The position numbers and the translations under genes are program-made. Positions 17,770 to 26,047 of a stretch of 64,000 bases of DNA are shown piece by piece. The notes under the pieces were generated by a model. The model made no database searches, was not told where the DNA came from, and saw nothing but the letters and a program-made list of their open reading frames with translations. Position 1 is the first letter of the stretch; every line of letters starts with the position of its first letter. Source of the DNA: Amycolatopsis sp. DSM 110486 (lineage in GTDB: Bacteria; Actinomycetota; Actinomycetes; Mycobacteriales; Pseudonocardiaceae); assembly GCF_019468465.1 (NCBI RefSeq), contig NZ_CP080519.1, forward strand, positions 62,001 through 126,000, read 5' to 3'.

Positions 17770-18560
17770 TGCGCACCGTGCTCGTCACCGGTGCCGCGGG
17801 CGGGATCGGGGCCGCGATCGCGGCCCGCTTCGCCGCCGCGGGCGACCGGCTGACTTTGTCGGACCTGCGTCCGGCCGAACTGTCCGCAGTGGCCGGAAAG
17901 CTGCGCGCCGACCACGGCGTGACCGTGGCCGAGCTGCCCGGTGACCTCGCCGACGCCGCCTACGCCGAAGGCCTGGTGGACGCGGCCGGCGCGGTCGACG
18001 TGCTGGTCAACGCCGCCGGCATCTACCCCGCCACGCGCCTGCTCGACATGACCGCCCAGCGGTGGGACCGCGTGCAGGACGTGAACGTGCGGGCCGCGGT
18101 GCTCACCACCGTCGCGTTCGGACGCAAACACGTGGCCGCCGGCACCACCGGCACGGTCGTGAACATCTCCTCCGGCGCGGCCACCCGCGCCCGGCCCGGC
18201 GCCTCGCACTACGCGACGTCGAAGGCCGCGCTGGAGATGGCGACCAAGGCGTGTGCGGTGGAGCTCGGTCCGCACGGCATCCGCGTCAACGCCGTAAGCC
18301 CCGGGTTCGTGACGGTCGACAGCGAAGCCAATCCCGTGACCGAGGCCTACGCCGCGGCCGTGTCCGTGAACCCGCTCGGCCGCCGCGGTGCGCCGCGTGA
18401 GATCGCCGACGCCGTGTTCTGGCTCGCCGGCCCGGAGGCCGGGTGGATCACCGGCACGGTGCTGCGGGTCGACGGCGGCTCGACCGCGGGTGCGGCGGGC
18501 CTGCCGCTGCACTGGTCCGGGGAAACCCCAGTCCAAACGGGAGGAAGCACGCATGTCTGA
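17769..18560 (+). CDS. Short-chain dehydrogenase/reductase
   Basis: A 263-residue classical SDR. Rossmann motif TGAAGGIG (residues 7-14), NAAG (81-84), catalytic Ser in NISSG (about 134) and Tyr148-x3-Lys152 in YATSK; Asp32 after the second strand suggests NAD(H) preference. The C-terminal part ends with the usual TGTVLRVDGG before a short extra tail. GTG 17769 overlaps the MFS stop. It probably oxidises a hydroxyl of the imported compound or its breakdown product; the substrate is not evident. Confidence 0.92.
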   Translation: MRTVLVTGAAGGIGAAIAARFAAAGDRLTLSDLRPAELSAVAGKLRADHGVTVAELPGDLADAAYAEGLVDAAGAVDVLVNAAGIYPATRLLDMTAQRWDRVQDVNVRAAVLTTVAFGRKHVAAGTTGTVVNISSGAATRARPGASHYATSKAALEMATKACAVELGPHGIRVNAVSPGFVTVDSEANPVTEAYAAAVSVNPLGRRGAPREIADAVFWLAGPEAGWITGTVLRVDGGSTAGAAGLPLHWSGETPVQTGGSTHV

Positions 18561-19551
18561 GCGCCGCTCTTACACAGTGGTGGGCGGCGGCGCGATCGGC
18601 GGGACGCTGGCGTTCCACCTCGCGAAAGCCGGGCACCCGGTGGTGATCGTCGACGCCGACGCGGCGCACGTGACCGCGATCAACGAGCGCGGGCTGACGC
18701 TGGTGCGCCCCGAAGGTGAGGAGCACGTCGACCTTCCCGCGTTCGTTCCCGACGAGGCGCCGCCGGAGCTGAGCCGCGTGCTGCTCGCGGTGAAGGCCCA
18801 GGCCACGGAGCACGCCATGCAGTGGCTCGAACCGCTGCTGGCGTCCGACGGGTTCGTCGTTTCTCTGCAGAACGGCCTGAACGAGCAGCTCATCGCGTCG
18901 TTCGTCGGCGAGCAGCGCACGGTGGGCGCGTTCGTGAACTTGTTCGCCGACGTCGCCGAGCCCGGCGTGGTGCGCGACGGCGGGGCCGGCGCCCTGGTCA
19001 TCGGCGAGCCCGACGGCCGGATCACCGGCCGTGTCGAGGAAGTCGTGGCCGATCTGCAGGCCTGGGGCCCGGCGAAGGCGACCGCGAACGTCGAGGGCTA
19101 CCTGTGGGCCAAGCTCGGGTTCGGCGCGATGCTGACCACGACCGCGCTGGCCGACGCGCCGATGGCCGACCTCATCGACCGGCACCGGCCGCTGATGCAC
19201 GCGCTCGCGGCCGAGGTGTTCGCCGCGGCCGGTTCGCGGGTCCTGGAGCCGTTCGACCAGTTCGATCCCGCCGCGTACCTGCCGGGCGCGGACGGGCGCG
19301 AAGCGGCGACGGACCGGCTGGTGGCCTGGCTGCGCACGCAGCCGAAGGACCGCAGCGGGATCTGGCGCGACATCGCCGTGCGCCACCGACCGGTGGAGGT
19401 CTTCCACCACTACGCGCCGGTGCTCGACGAAGCCGCCGCGCTGGGGATCGGCCTGCCGCTGCTCAACGCCGTGCTGAAACGCCTCGGCGACGTCGAGTCC
19501 GGCGCCGCGATGTCCGAGGACCACCTTACCGAACTGGAGGCACACCTGTGA
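18553..19551 (+). CDS. Ketopantoate reductase (ApbA/PanE) family protein
   Basis: A 332-residue two-domain NAD(P)-dependent oxidoreductase. The N-terminal Rossmann domain has VVGGGAIGGTLAFHLAKAGH, followed by LLAVKAQATEHAMQWL and SLQNGLNE, both diagnostic of ketopantoate reductases; the C-terminal helical domain contains the expected Lys in WAKLGFGAM. True PanE acts in CoA biosynthesis, but the setting in a catabolic operon and the presence of many PanE paralogues in actinomycetes argue for another 2-oxo or 2-hydroxy acid substrate. GAGGAAG precedes ATG 18553, which lies inside the SDR gene end. Confidence 0.87.
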   Translation: MSERRSYTVVGGGAIGGTLAFHLAKAGHPVVIVDADAAHVTAINERGLTLVRPEGEEHVDLPAFVPDEAPPELSRVLLAVKAQATEHAMQWLEPLLASDGFVVSLQNGLNEQLIASFVGEQRTVGAFVNLFADVAEPGVVRDGGAGALVIGEPDGRITGRVEEVVADLQAWGPAKATANVEGYLWAKLGFGAMLTTTALADAPMADLIDRHRPLMHALAAEVFAAAGSRVLEPFDQFDPAAYLPGADGREAATDRLVAWLRTQPKDRSGIWRDIAVRHRPVEVFHHYAPVLDEAAALGIGLPLLNAVLKRLGDVESGAAMSEDHLTELEAHL

Positions 19552-20699
19552 CCGGGATCCGCGAGCTGCACGAGTGGGTGCGCGCGCACCGCGACGACCT
19601 GCTCGCCGACCTCGCCGAGTACGTCGGCATCGAGACTCCCAGTGACGACAAGGAAAGTCTCACTCGCGGACTGTCCTGGGTGGACGGCTGGCTGCGCTCC
19701 CGGCTCGGTGAGCCGGCGGCCGTGCGCGACGTCGACGGCGGCCGCCACGGCGACATCAAGGTCTACGACTACCCCGGTGCCGGCGAGCAGCCCGTCCTCC
19801 TGCTCTGCCACTACGACACCGTGTGGCCGCTGGGCACGCTCGCCGAGTGGCCCTTCACCGTCGACGGCGACCGCGCGACCGGGCCCGGCGTCTTCGACAT
19901 GAAGTCGGGCCTGGTCCACGCCGTGTGGGCGCTGCGCGCGCTCGACGCCGCCGGTGTGGCGCGCCCGGCGATCCGGCTGGTCCTCAACGGCGACGAGGAG
20001 CTCGGCAGCCCCGCCTCGCGGCCGACGATCGAGGGAGCGGCCGCGGGCACGAAGGCGACGCTGGTGTTCGAGGCCAGCGCCGACGGTGCCGTGAAGACCT
20101 CCCGCAAAGGCGTGGGCCTGTTCCAGGCACGCGCGAAAGGCGTGGAATCCCACGCGGGCCTGGACCCGACGAAAGGCGCGAGCGCGATCGACGAGCTGGC
20201 CCGCGCGATCCTGACGCTGCACGCGCTGACCGACCTCGACGCCGGGACCACCGTGAACGTCGGTGTGATCTCCGGCGGCAGCAGGCAGAACGTGATCGCC
20301 GGGGCGGCGCGCGGCGAGATCGACGTGCGCGTGTCCAGCGCCGCCGAAGCCGCCCGCATCGACGCGGGCGTCGCGGCCATCACGGCCCACGACCCGCGCG
20401 CCACCGTCACCGTGGAGGGCGGCTGGAACCGGCCCGTGATGGAGCGTTCCGACGGCATCGCGCGGCTCTACGAGCTCGCGCGCGACCTCGCGGCCGAGCT
20501 GGGCGTGACCCTGCGCGAATGCTCCGTCGGCGGCGCCAGCGACGGCAACTTCGTGGCCGCCCTGGGCCACCCGGTCCTCGACGGCTTCGGCGCCGTCGGC
20601 GACGGCGCCCACGCGCGTCACGAGCACATCAGCGTCGAGGGCATGCTCGAACGCACCGCGCTGGCGGCCGCGGTCCTGCACCGGCTCGGCACCGAGTAG
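19548..20699 (+). CDS. M20 family metallopeptidase (carboxypeptidase G2-like)
   Basis: A 383-residue di-zinc hydrolase. Metal and catalytic residues are visible: His88 and Asp90 in CHYDTVWPLGT, Asp117 in GVFDMKSG, the Glu pair at about 150-151 in NGDEELGS, and a late His in RHEHIS. The dimerisation-domain His appears in GVESHAGLDP. The sequence resembles carboxypeptidase G2 rather than dipeptidases, so it should release an amino acid such as glutamate from an N-acyl conjugate. There is no signal peptide. It ends the operon; a weak hairpin lies 5 bases beyond its stop. Confidence 0.9.
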   Translation: MTGIRELHEWVRAHRDDLLADLAEYVGIETPSDDKESLTRGLSWVDGWLRSRLGEPAAVRDVDGGRHGDIKVYDYPGAGEQPVLLLCHYDTVWPLGTLAEWPFTVDGDRATGPGVFDMKSGLVHAVWALRALDAAGVARPAIRLVLNGDEELGSPASRPTIEGAAAGTKATLVFEASADGAVKTSRKGVGLFQARAKGVESHAGLDPTKGASAIDELARAILTLHALTDLDAGTTVNVGVISGGSRQNVIAGAARGEIDVRVSSAAEAARIDAGVAAITAHDPRATVTVEGGWNRPVMERSDGIARLYELARDLAAELGVTLRECSVGGASDGNFVAALGHPVLDGFGAVGDGAHARHEHISVEGMLERTALAAAVLHRLGTE

Positions 20700-20704
20700 G
20701 CGGC

Positions 20705-20722
20705 CGGGCTTTACGAAGCCCG
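20705..20722 (+). terminator. Weak hairpin after the M20 gene
   Basis: Seven-bp arms CGGGCTT and AAGCCCG with a 4-base loop, 5 bases after the stop codon of the operon's last gene. There is no U tract, so termination efficiency is doubtful. Confidence 0.4.
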
Positions 20723-20809
20723 AACATTCACCCCACACCCCTCGTACACCCGGACGAGAAGGTACTGCCCGTACCCGGAACTCACCGGTCACGAGAGGGA
20801 GAACAAGCG

Positions 20810-21244
20810 ATGCGAGGAACCACCTGGACCCGGCGGCTGGCGTTGGCGGGCGGCGGTGTCGCGGCCGGGCTGCTGGTCGTGACGCCGCTGGCCGTGGCGG
20901 ACACCACCGCTCCACCGGCCCCGTCGTCGAGCGCGGCGCCGGTGGCCCCGATCACGCTCAGCCCTGAGGAGTCGCAGCAGGTCTGCGGCGAGTGGGTGCC
21001 CAAGCTGCAGAAGCGGGCACAGAACCTGACCGACCGCATCAACGGCGGCGCCGAGGTCGCCGGGTCCGTCGCGAACCTCAAGGCGCGCTCGGCCGACCAG
21101 AAGGCCAAGGGCCACACCGCGGCAGCCGACCGGTTGCAGAAGCGCGCGGACAAGCGCCAGAGCCGGATCAGCCAGCTCGGCGACGCGAAGAGCAAGCTCG
21201 ACGCGTTCGCCTCGGCGCACTGCAAGCCCGCGGGCACGAAGTGA
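20810..21244 (+). CDS. Secreted helical protein of unknown function
   Basis: A 144-residue protein with a signal peptide (MRGTTWTRRLALAGGGVAAG, cleavage near ADT at about residue 30), a short Pro/Ala/Ser linker and an all-alpha, strongly charged domain (KLQKRAQNLTDRINGG, RLQKRADKRQSRISQL) likely to form a coiled coil. Two Cys residues (QQVCGEW and SAHCKPA) bracket the domain and may form a disulfide. GAGAGGGAGAA precedes ATG 20810. The stop overlaps a small lipoprotein gene (GTGA), and a two-component pair follows after a repeat-rich gap. It could belong to the stimulus sensed by that pair, which is speculation. Confidence 0.8.
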   Translation: MRGTTWTRRLALAGGGVAAGLLVVTPLAVADTTAPPAPSSSAAPVAPITLSPEESQQVCGEWVPKLQKRAQNLTDRINGGAEVAGSVANLKARSADQKAKGHTAAADRLQKRADKRQSRISQLGDAKSKLDAFASAHCKPAGTK

Positions 21245-21429
21245 GGGCGGCCCGGCTCGCGGCCGCGGTCGGGGCGGCCGCGCTCCTGGCGCTCGCGTGC
21301 ACCGCGTGCGACGGCGGCGACACTGCGGCGCCGTCGGGCGGGGGCTCACAGGCGACGAGCGAGCTCAACGGCATCCAGTCCACGCTCGACAGCATCGAGT
21401 CGGACATGGCGGGCGACGGCTCACCCTGA
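21241..21429 (+). CDS. Small lipoprotein
   Basis: A 62-residue predicted lipoprotein. The signal sequence (RAARLAAAVGAAALLALAC) carries Cys20 and Cys23, either of which could be lipidated; the mature part is a short Gly/Ser-rich linker and one helix, ELNGIQSTLDSIESDM. The GTG at 21241 overlaps the stop of the secreted helical protein, so the two are co-translated and may act together at the membrane surface. No family is recognised. Confidence 0.75.
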   Translation: MRAARLAAAVGAAALLALACTACDGGDTAAPSGGGSQATSELNGIQSTLDSIESDMAGDGSP

Positions 21430-21960
21430 GTCAGGCAGGCAACGGCTCACCCTGAGCCGGCTGTGGCTGGCAACAGCCCGCCGCGAGCACGCCACCACGG
21501 CAACAGCCGCTATGGCGCGGACATCGTCAGCGACGGCGCGCCCCGGCTGACATCGAGGGCGCGAGTCAACCACCTCGGGCACCAGCCCACCGCAAGTCCG
21601 AAGTGGCGGACGACGGCTCGCCCTACGCCGCCCGTGGCAGGCAACAGCCCGCCACGGCGCGGACATCGTCAGCGCCGGCTCGCCCCCGTCTGACACCCCG
21701 GGCGGAAATGAGCCACGGAGGGCACCAGCCCACCGCAAGTCCGAAGTGGCGGGCGAGGGCTCGCCCTGAGACGGCCACGGCGGCCGACTGCTCATCACAA
21801 GCCGGTCGTCGCGGGCACCGCCCGCCGACCCAGGCCACGCGGGCGGCGGCTCACGGCAAGTCGCACAGCCCGCGATGTCCCCCACATCGCGAGCGACGGC
21901 TCGCACTGAGCCGCGTAGCCTCTCGGTCGACGTTGGCGGAGAGGGAGAACGGGAGCCCGC
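21430..21960. repeat. Gene-free 531-bp gap with a 143-bp tandem duplication
   Basis: No convincing gene. Two imperfect copies of a unit of about 143 bp lie head to tail between about 21510 and 21795: the 19-mer GGCGCGGACATCGTCAGCG occurs at 21514 and 21656, and GGCACCAGCCCACCGCAAGT at 21578 and 21721. A shorter motif of the form CGGCTCRCCCTGAG recurs at about 21417, 21450, 21755 and 21898; the first copy is the 3' end of the lipoprotein gene, so the gap looks like repeated copying of that end. GAGAGGGAG at its right edge is the ribosome site of the response regulator. Confidence 0.7.
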
Positions 21961-22647
21961 ATGGGGTCAGCCGGGCGCGGCCTCGTCCTCGTCGTCGAGG
22001 ACGAGGCCGCGATCGCCGAACTCGCCGCGATGTACCTGCGGCGCGACGGGTTCGGGGTGCACGTGGAGTCCGACGGCGCGGCCGCGCTGGGGGCCGTCCG
22101 CCGGCTCAAGCCGGTGGCCGTGGTGCTCGACATCGGACTGTCCGGAATGGACGGGATCGAAATCTGCAAGGCGTTGCGCGCGGCCGGCGACTGGACGCCG
22201 GTCCTGTTCGTCACCGCGCGAGACGACGAGCTCGACCGCCTGCTCGGCCTCGAGATCGGCGCCGACGACTACCTCACCAAACCCTTCAGCCCGCGCGAGC
22301 TGGCGGCCCGCGTGCGCACGGTGCTGCGCCGTGCGTCCGGGGGCACGCCGGCCGCGGAGACCTTCGAATGCGGTGGCGCGCGCGTCGACGTGACGAGCCG
22401 CCGCGCGTGGGCGGGCGGGCAGGAGATCACGCTGACGTCCACGGAGTTCGACCTGCTCACCCACCTCGTCCGCCACCCCGGCCACGTGCTCTCGCGCGAC
22501 CAGCTGCTGTCCGCCGTGTGGGGCTACTCCGCCGCGGCGGGCACCCGCACGGTCGACGTGCACGTGGCTCAGCTGCGCGCGAAGCTCGGCGAGCACAGTC
22601 CGATCAGGACGGTGCGCGGCATCGGCTACGCGGCGGACGCCGGATGA
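21961..22647 (+). CDS. OmpR/PhoB-family response regulator
   Basis: A 228-residue regulator. Receiver: acidic residues in VVEDEAAI, Asp57 (VVLDIGLSG), Thr in FVTARDD, Lys in YLTKPFSPREL. The C-terminal winged helix (about 130-225) has the OmpR pattern LTSTEFDLLTHLVRHPGHVLSRDQLL and RTVDVHVAQLRAKLGE, ending IRTVRGIGYAA. GAGAGGGAGAA is upstream of ATG 21961. The stop overlaps the ATG of the kinase. The kinase is the clear partner; the upstream secreted protein and lipoprotein are possible targets or inputs. Confidence 0.96.
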   Translation: MGSAGRGLVLVVEDEAAIAELAAMYLRRDGFGVHVESDGAAALGAVRRLKPVAVVLDIGLSGMDGIEICKALRAAGDWTPVLFVTARDDELDRLLGLEIGADDYLTKPFSPRELAARVRTVLRRASGGTPAAETFECGGARVDVTSRRAWAGGQEITLTSTEFDLLTHLVRHPGHVLSRDQLLSAVWGYSAAAGTRTVDVHVAQLRAKLGEHSPIRTVRGIGYAADAG

Positions 22648-24026
22648 GGGGCACGCTCGCGCTGCGCATCACGGTCGTGTGCCTGGCGGTGGCGGGGATC
22701 GCCGTGATCGTCTCGGGCCTGGTGGCGACGCGGCTCGTGCGCACGACCGCCGACACCGTGCTGCAGCAGTCGTTGAAAGCCCAGGCCGACGTGGTCGCCA
22801 CGCAGCTCGACGACACCGGCATCGGCAACCGCCTCGGCGTCGGCAAGGTCGCCGACGTGGTGCGCGGCCAGGGCATCGCCGTGGTCGTGCGGCGCCCGGG
22901 CGGCCAGGACGTGGGCGACGCGACGTCGACCCGAGTGGCCGAACGGGCCGGGCTCGCGTCAGGCGCGAACCAGTCGGACCGCGTGACGGTGGACGGGCAG
23001 CAATACCTCGTGGAGGTCCGTGCCGTCGGCCCGCGCGCGGCGGCGTTCGCGCTGGTCCAGCCCGCGCGCAGCGGTGAGGCGACGCAGCGCGCGCTGGTGC
23101 GCAACATCGCGCTGGCACTGGGCATCGGGCTGCTCGTCGCGGCCGTCGCCGGGTACGCGTCCGGACGGCTGCTCGGCCGGCCCCTGCGGAAGGCGGCGGC
23201 CGCGGCGGTCAGCCTGCGCACCGGCCGGCGTGACGTGCGCGTGCCCGTGGAAGGACCCGTCGAGGTCGCCGAGGTCGCCGGCTCGCTCAACGAATTGGCC
23301 GACGCCCTGGCCCACAGCGAGGCGCGCCAGCGGGAGTTCCTGCTGTCGGTGTCCCACGAGCTGCGCACCCCGCTCACCGCGGTGACCGGCTTCGCCGAGG
23401 CCATCGCCGACGGCGTCGCCGAGGGTCCCGACGCGCGCCGCGCGGGCGAGACCATCCACCGCGAGGCGCAGCGGCTCGAACGGCTGGTGAGCGACCTGCT
23501 CGAACTCGCCCGCCTCGGCGCCGACGAGTTCCGCCTCGACCTCGCGACGCTCGACCTGGCCGCGCTCGTCACCGACCGCGCGCAGGTCTGGCAGCTGCGC
23601 TGCGAACGCGAAAACGTGCCTCTCTACGTCGATTCCCCCGCCGCACCGGTGCTCGTCACCGCCGACGTGCGCCGGCTGCAGCAGGTGGTCGACGGCCTCG
23701 CGGAGAACGCCCTGCGCGTGACCCCGGCCGGCGCCCCGATGGTGTTCTCCCTGGTCGTGGACCAGGGCCACGCGCACCTTGCCGTGCGCGACGGCGGGCC
23801 CGGCCTCGCGCCGGAGGACTACGCCGTGGCCTTCGAGCGCGGCGTGCTCAACAGGCGCTACCGCGACCGCCGCCCCGTCGGCTCCGGCATCGGCCTGGCC
23901 CTGGTCCACGGCCTGGTCGAGCGCATGGGCGGGGCGCTCCGGGCCGGGCCGGCTCCTGAGGGCGGCGCCGCGTTCACGATCACGCTCCCGCTCGCAGCTG
24001 CGCCGCCCGGTCCATCACGTCCATGA
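22644..24026 (+). CDS. HAMP-containing sensor histidine kinase
   Basis: A 460-residue EnvZ-class kinase. Two transmembrane helices (about 7-30 and 152-175) flank an extracytoplasmic domain of 120 residues; a HAMP segment follows, then the HisKA domain with His238 in SVSHELRTPLTAVTGF and a HATPase_c domain with the N-box variant GLAENALRVTPAG, DGGPGL and GSGIGLALVHGLVERMGG. The last 47 bp overlap the 3' end of the convergent SnoaL-like gene. Translationally coupled to the upstream regulator (ATGA). Confidence 0.96.
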   Translation: MRGTLALRITVVCLAVAGIAVIVSGLVATRLVRTTADTVLQQSLKAQADVVATQLDDTGIGNRLGVGKVADVVRGQGIAVVVRRPGGQDVGDATSTRVAERAGLASGANQSDRVTVDGQQYLVEVRAVGPRAAAFALVQPARSGEATQRALVRNIALALGIGLLVAAVAGYASGRLLGRPLRKAAAAAVSLRTGRRDVRVPVEGPVEVAEVAGSLNELADALAHSEARQREFLLSVSHELRTPLTAVTGFAEAIADGVAEGPDARRAGETIHREAQRLERLVSDLLELARLGADEFRLDLATLDLAALVTDRAQVWQLRCERENVPLYVDSPAAPVLVTADVRRLQQVVDGLAENALRVTPAGAPMVFSLVVDQGHAHLAVRDGGPGLAPEDYAVAFERGVLNRRYRDRRPVGSGIGLALVHGLVERMGGALRAGPAPEGGAAFTITLPLAAAPPGPSRP

Positions 24027-24381
24027 GCGCCCAGTGCTCGACGATCCGCCCGTCGCGCACCCGGACCATGTCCATGCTGGTCACGGCGTACGAACGACCG
24101 GTGGAGGCCTGCGTGCCGGTGCTCGTGTAGCGGTTCACGGAGAACTCGCCGTCGCTCACGTTCTGCTCGACGCGCACCGCCAGGTCGCGGAAGTCCGCGA
24201 GGAACTCGCCGCGGCTGATCGCAGCCCACTTCTCCCGCCACGCGGCGATGCCGACGTGATCTCCCCCGGCGCCGCCGCGGTGATCGATGACGTCCGGGTC
24301 CACGTACTTGAGGCCCTCTTCGGTGAACGCCGTCTCGACGATCCGGCGGTGCACCTCGGCCGGGGTGAGTTCGCTGGTCAT
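23980..24381 (-). CDS. SnoaL-like (NTF2-fold) protein
   Basis: A 133-residue protein of the SnoaL/ester-cyclase NTF2 fold. Signature features are VHRRIVETAFTEEGLKYVDPDVIDHRG, an FRDLAVRVEQNVSDGEFSVNRYT strand pair and the terminal MDMVRVRDGRIVEHWALMD. Such proteins act as cyclases, isomerases or hydrolases on small ligands; nothing nearby points to polyketide biosynthesis. It is divergent from a TetR gene, with a strong palindrome between them, so it is probably repressed by that regulator. The 3' end overlaps the sensor kinase gene. Confidence 0.85.
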   Translation of the reverse strand: MTSELTPAEVHRRIVETAFTEEGLKYVDPDVIDHRGGAGGDHVGIAAWREKWAAISRGEFLADFRDLAVRVEQNVSDGEFSVNRYTSTGTQASTGRSYAVTSMDMVRVRDGRIVEHWALMDVMDRAAQLRAGA

Positions 24382-24392
24382 GGCCGCGTACT

Positions 24393-24416
24393 CTAAGTGG
24401 GGAACTCCCCACTTAG
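24393..24416. promoter_or_regulatory. TetR operator palindrome
   Basis: Perfect 10-bp arms CTAAGTGGGG and CCCCACTTAG with a 4-bp centre (AACT) lie between the divergent SnoaL-like and TetR genes, 12 bp from the SnoaL start. This is the expected site for autorepression and control of the SnoaL-like gene. Confidence 0.82.
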
Positions 24417-24437
24417 CAACCCCCGAGGAGGCCGGCC

Positions 24438-25004
24438 GTGACACCACGGGCCGACGCACGCGACAACCGGGCGCAGCTCGTGCGCGCCGCCCGCGAGGTG
24501 TTCGCCGCCGAGGGCAGCGACGCGCCACTGGACCGCGTGGCCAAGCACGCCGGCATCGGCAACGCCACGCTGTACCGCCACTTCCCCCGGCGCCGCGACC
24601 TGCTCGCGGCGGTCTACGCCGAAGAGGTCGAGACACTCCGAGCCGAGGGCGAGGCCCTGCTGGCGCACGAGGACCCCGAAGCCGCGCTGTTCGCGTGGCT
24701 CGGACTCTTCGTCGACCACGTCCGGGACAAACGCGACCTCGCACTGTCCATAACGGACGATCCCGGCAGCGACCGCGAGGTACTTTTTGCCCACTGGCAC
24801 GGGGTGATGACCGACACAGCCACCGCCCTGGCCACCCGCGCCGGCCTCACCGACGAAGTCGAACCCCTCGACCTGCTGGTGCTCGCGACGGGAATCGCCT
24901 TGTCCGGCGCGGAAAAACCCCGCACCGAACGGCTGCTGCGCGTCATCCGCCGGGGCAGCACCGGCGCCGGTCAAGCAGACGCCGGTCAAGCTCGCACGGG
25001 TTAA
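24438..25004 (+). CDS. TetR/AcrR family regulator
   Basis: A 188-residue repressor with the helix-turn-helix at about 12-55 (LVRAAREVFAAEGSDAPLDRVAKHAGIGNATLYRHFPRRRDLL) and a C-terminal domain containing a LGLFVDHVRDKRDLA helix typical of the SACE_7040-like branch. GTG 24438 follows a clear CGAGGAGG ribosome site. It should repress itself and the divergent SnoaL-like gene through the palindrome at 24393. The coding end holds two copies of CGCCGGTCAAGC and runs 9 bp from the next regulator gene. Confidence 0.93.
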   Translation: MTPRADARDNRAQLVRAAREVFAAEGSDAPLDRVAKHAGIGNATLYRHFPRRRDLLAAVYAEEVETLRAEGEALLAHEDPEAALFAWLGLFVDHVRDKRDLALSITDDPGSDREVLFAHWHGVMTDTATALATRAGLTDEVEPLDLLVLATGIALSGAEKPRTERLLRVIRRGSTGAGQADAGQARTG

Positions 25005-25013
25005 GCTCACGTC

Positions 25014-25922
25014 GTGGAAATGCTGCACCTGCGCTACTTCGTGGCCGTCGCCGAAGAGTTGAACTTCTCGGCGGCCGCGCGGCGGCTCCACATGGCCGCG
25101 TCGCCGTTGAGCCAGCGGATCAAGGACCTCGAGCACGAGCTCGGGCAGAAGCTGTTCGACCGCAGCACGCACCACGTCACCCTCACCGTCGCTGGCACCG
25201 CACTGCTGCCGATCGCGCGCGAGGTGCTGGAGCAGGTGAACTCCATCCCGTGGCGGCTGCGCGAGGCGGCGAAACCCCAGCGCAGCACGGTGTTCCTCGG
25301 CATGCCCGCGGGTGTGCACCCGGACCTGCGCGACCGCGTCACGGCGCTGGCCGAGCGGGTGCGCGAGCGGTTCGAGCTCAAGCGCTGGCCCGGCCCCAGC
25401 CCCGACCTCGTCGACGCCGTGCTCGACGGGCGGCTCGCGTTGACGCTGGCGCGCATGCCCGTGACCGACCCGGCGCTCGAAGCAGTGCCGGCGATGTCCG
25501 AGCGGCTCGGCGCCGTGGTGCCGGCCGACCAGTTCACCGGCCGGGACTCGGTGAGCCTGGCCGAGCTGTCCGGGTTCGCCTACATCGCCTCACCCGAGGA
25601 TTCGACACCGGCCTATTTCGAGCAGCTCGACCGGCAATTGATGTCCTTGGGCATCAAGAAGCGGCTCAAACTGGCGAAAACCGGATATTCGGGCGTCTCG
25701 GAAATCATTTCCTCCGGGCTGGCGTTTTCCATTTCCATGCTCGACGAGGCCAGCCCCATGCACCTCTACCGCCTCGAGAACGTCGCCGTGCTGCCGTTCA
25801 CCGATTTCCGTCCTGAGCTGGAGACAAACCTGCTCTGGCGACGTGACCGGGGCGACAGCGGCGACCTGGCCGAGCTCGTCGCCGCCGCGCGCGAGATCTT
25901 CGCCGAACCCCTGACCAACTGA
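25014..25922 (+). CDS. LysR family transcriptional regulator
   Basis: A 302-residue regulator. The winged helix-turn-helix (HLRYFVAVAEELNFSAAARRLHMAASPLSQRIKDLEHELGQKLFDR, residues 4-50) is canonical; the effector domain follows. The GTG at 25014 is the start, though an in-frame ATG lies 6 bases later. GC at third positions falls in the last third (GGATATTCGGGCGTCTCGG and neighbours), unlike the adjacent genes. It is transcribed in the same direction as the acyl-CoA operon beginning at 26048 and an inverted repeat lies in the gap, so control of that operon is likely. Confidence 0.93.
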   Translation: MEMLHLRYFVAVAEELNFSAAARRLHMAASPLSQRIKDLEHELGQKLFDRSTHHVTLTVAGTALLPIAREVLEQVNSIPWRLREAAKPQRSTVFLGMPAGVHPDLRDRVTALAERVRERFELKRWPGPSPDLVDAVLDGRLALTLARMPVTDPALEAVPAMSERLGAVVPADQFTGRDSVSLAELSGFAYIASPEDSTPAYFEQLDRQLMSLGIKKRLKLAKTGYSGVSEIISSGLAFSISMLDEASPMHLYRLENVAVLPFTDFRPELETNLLWRRDRGDSGDLAELVAAAREIFAEPLTN

Positions 25923-25933
25923 AACAGCACAAG

Positions 25934-25962
25934 AATGGTGTGATCACTGCGGTCATACCATT
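25934..25962. promoter_or_regulatory. Inverted repeat in promoter of the acyl-CoA operon
   Basis: Ten-bp arms AATGGTGTGA and TCATACCATT match at nine positions with a 9-bp spacer. The element lies in an AT-richer stretch between the LysR gene and the CoA-transferase gene and is a candidate LysR binding site. Confidence 0.6.
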
Positions 25963-26047
25963 TTTCGCGACATGATCATTCCCTTTCTTCACCTGCGCTA
26001 CTAACTTCGGTGGCAGAGCAAGAACAGCAGGTGCGAAAGGATCGAAG

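Noticed and set aside
25934..25962. Dyad read as a CRP/FNR-type site (TGTGA half).
   Set aside because: Spacing between the half-sites is 9 bp rather than 6 and the right half is TCATA; a LysR site fits the context better.
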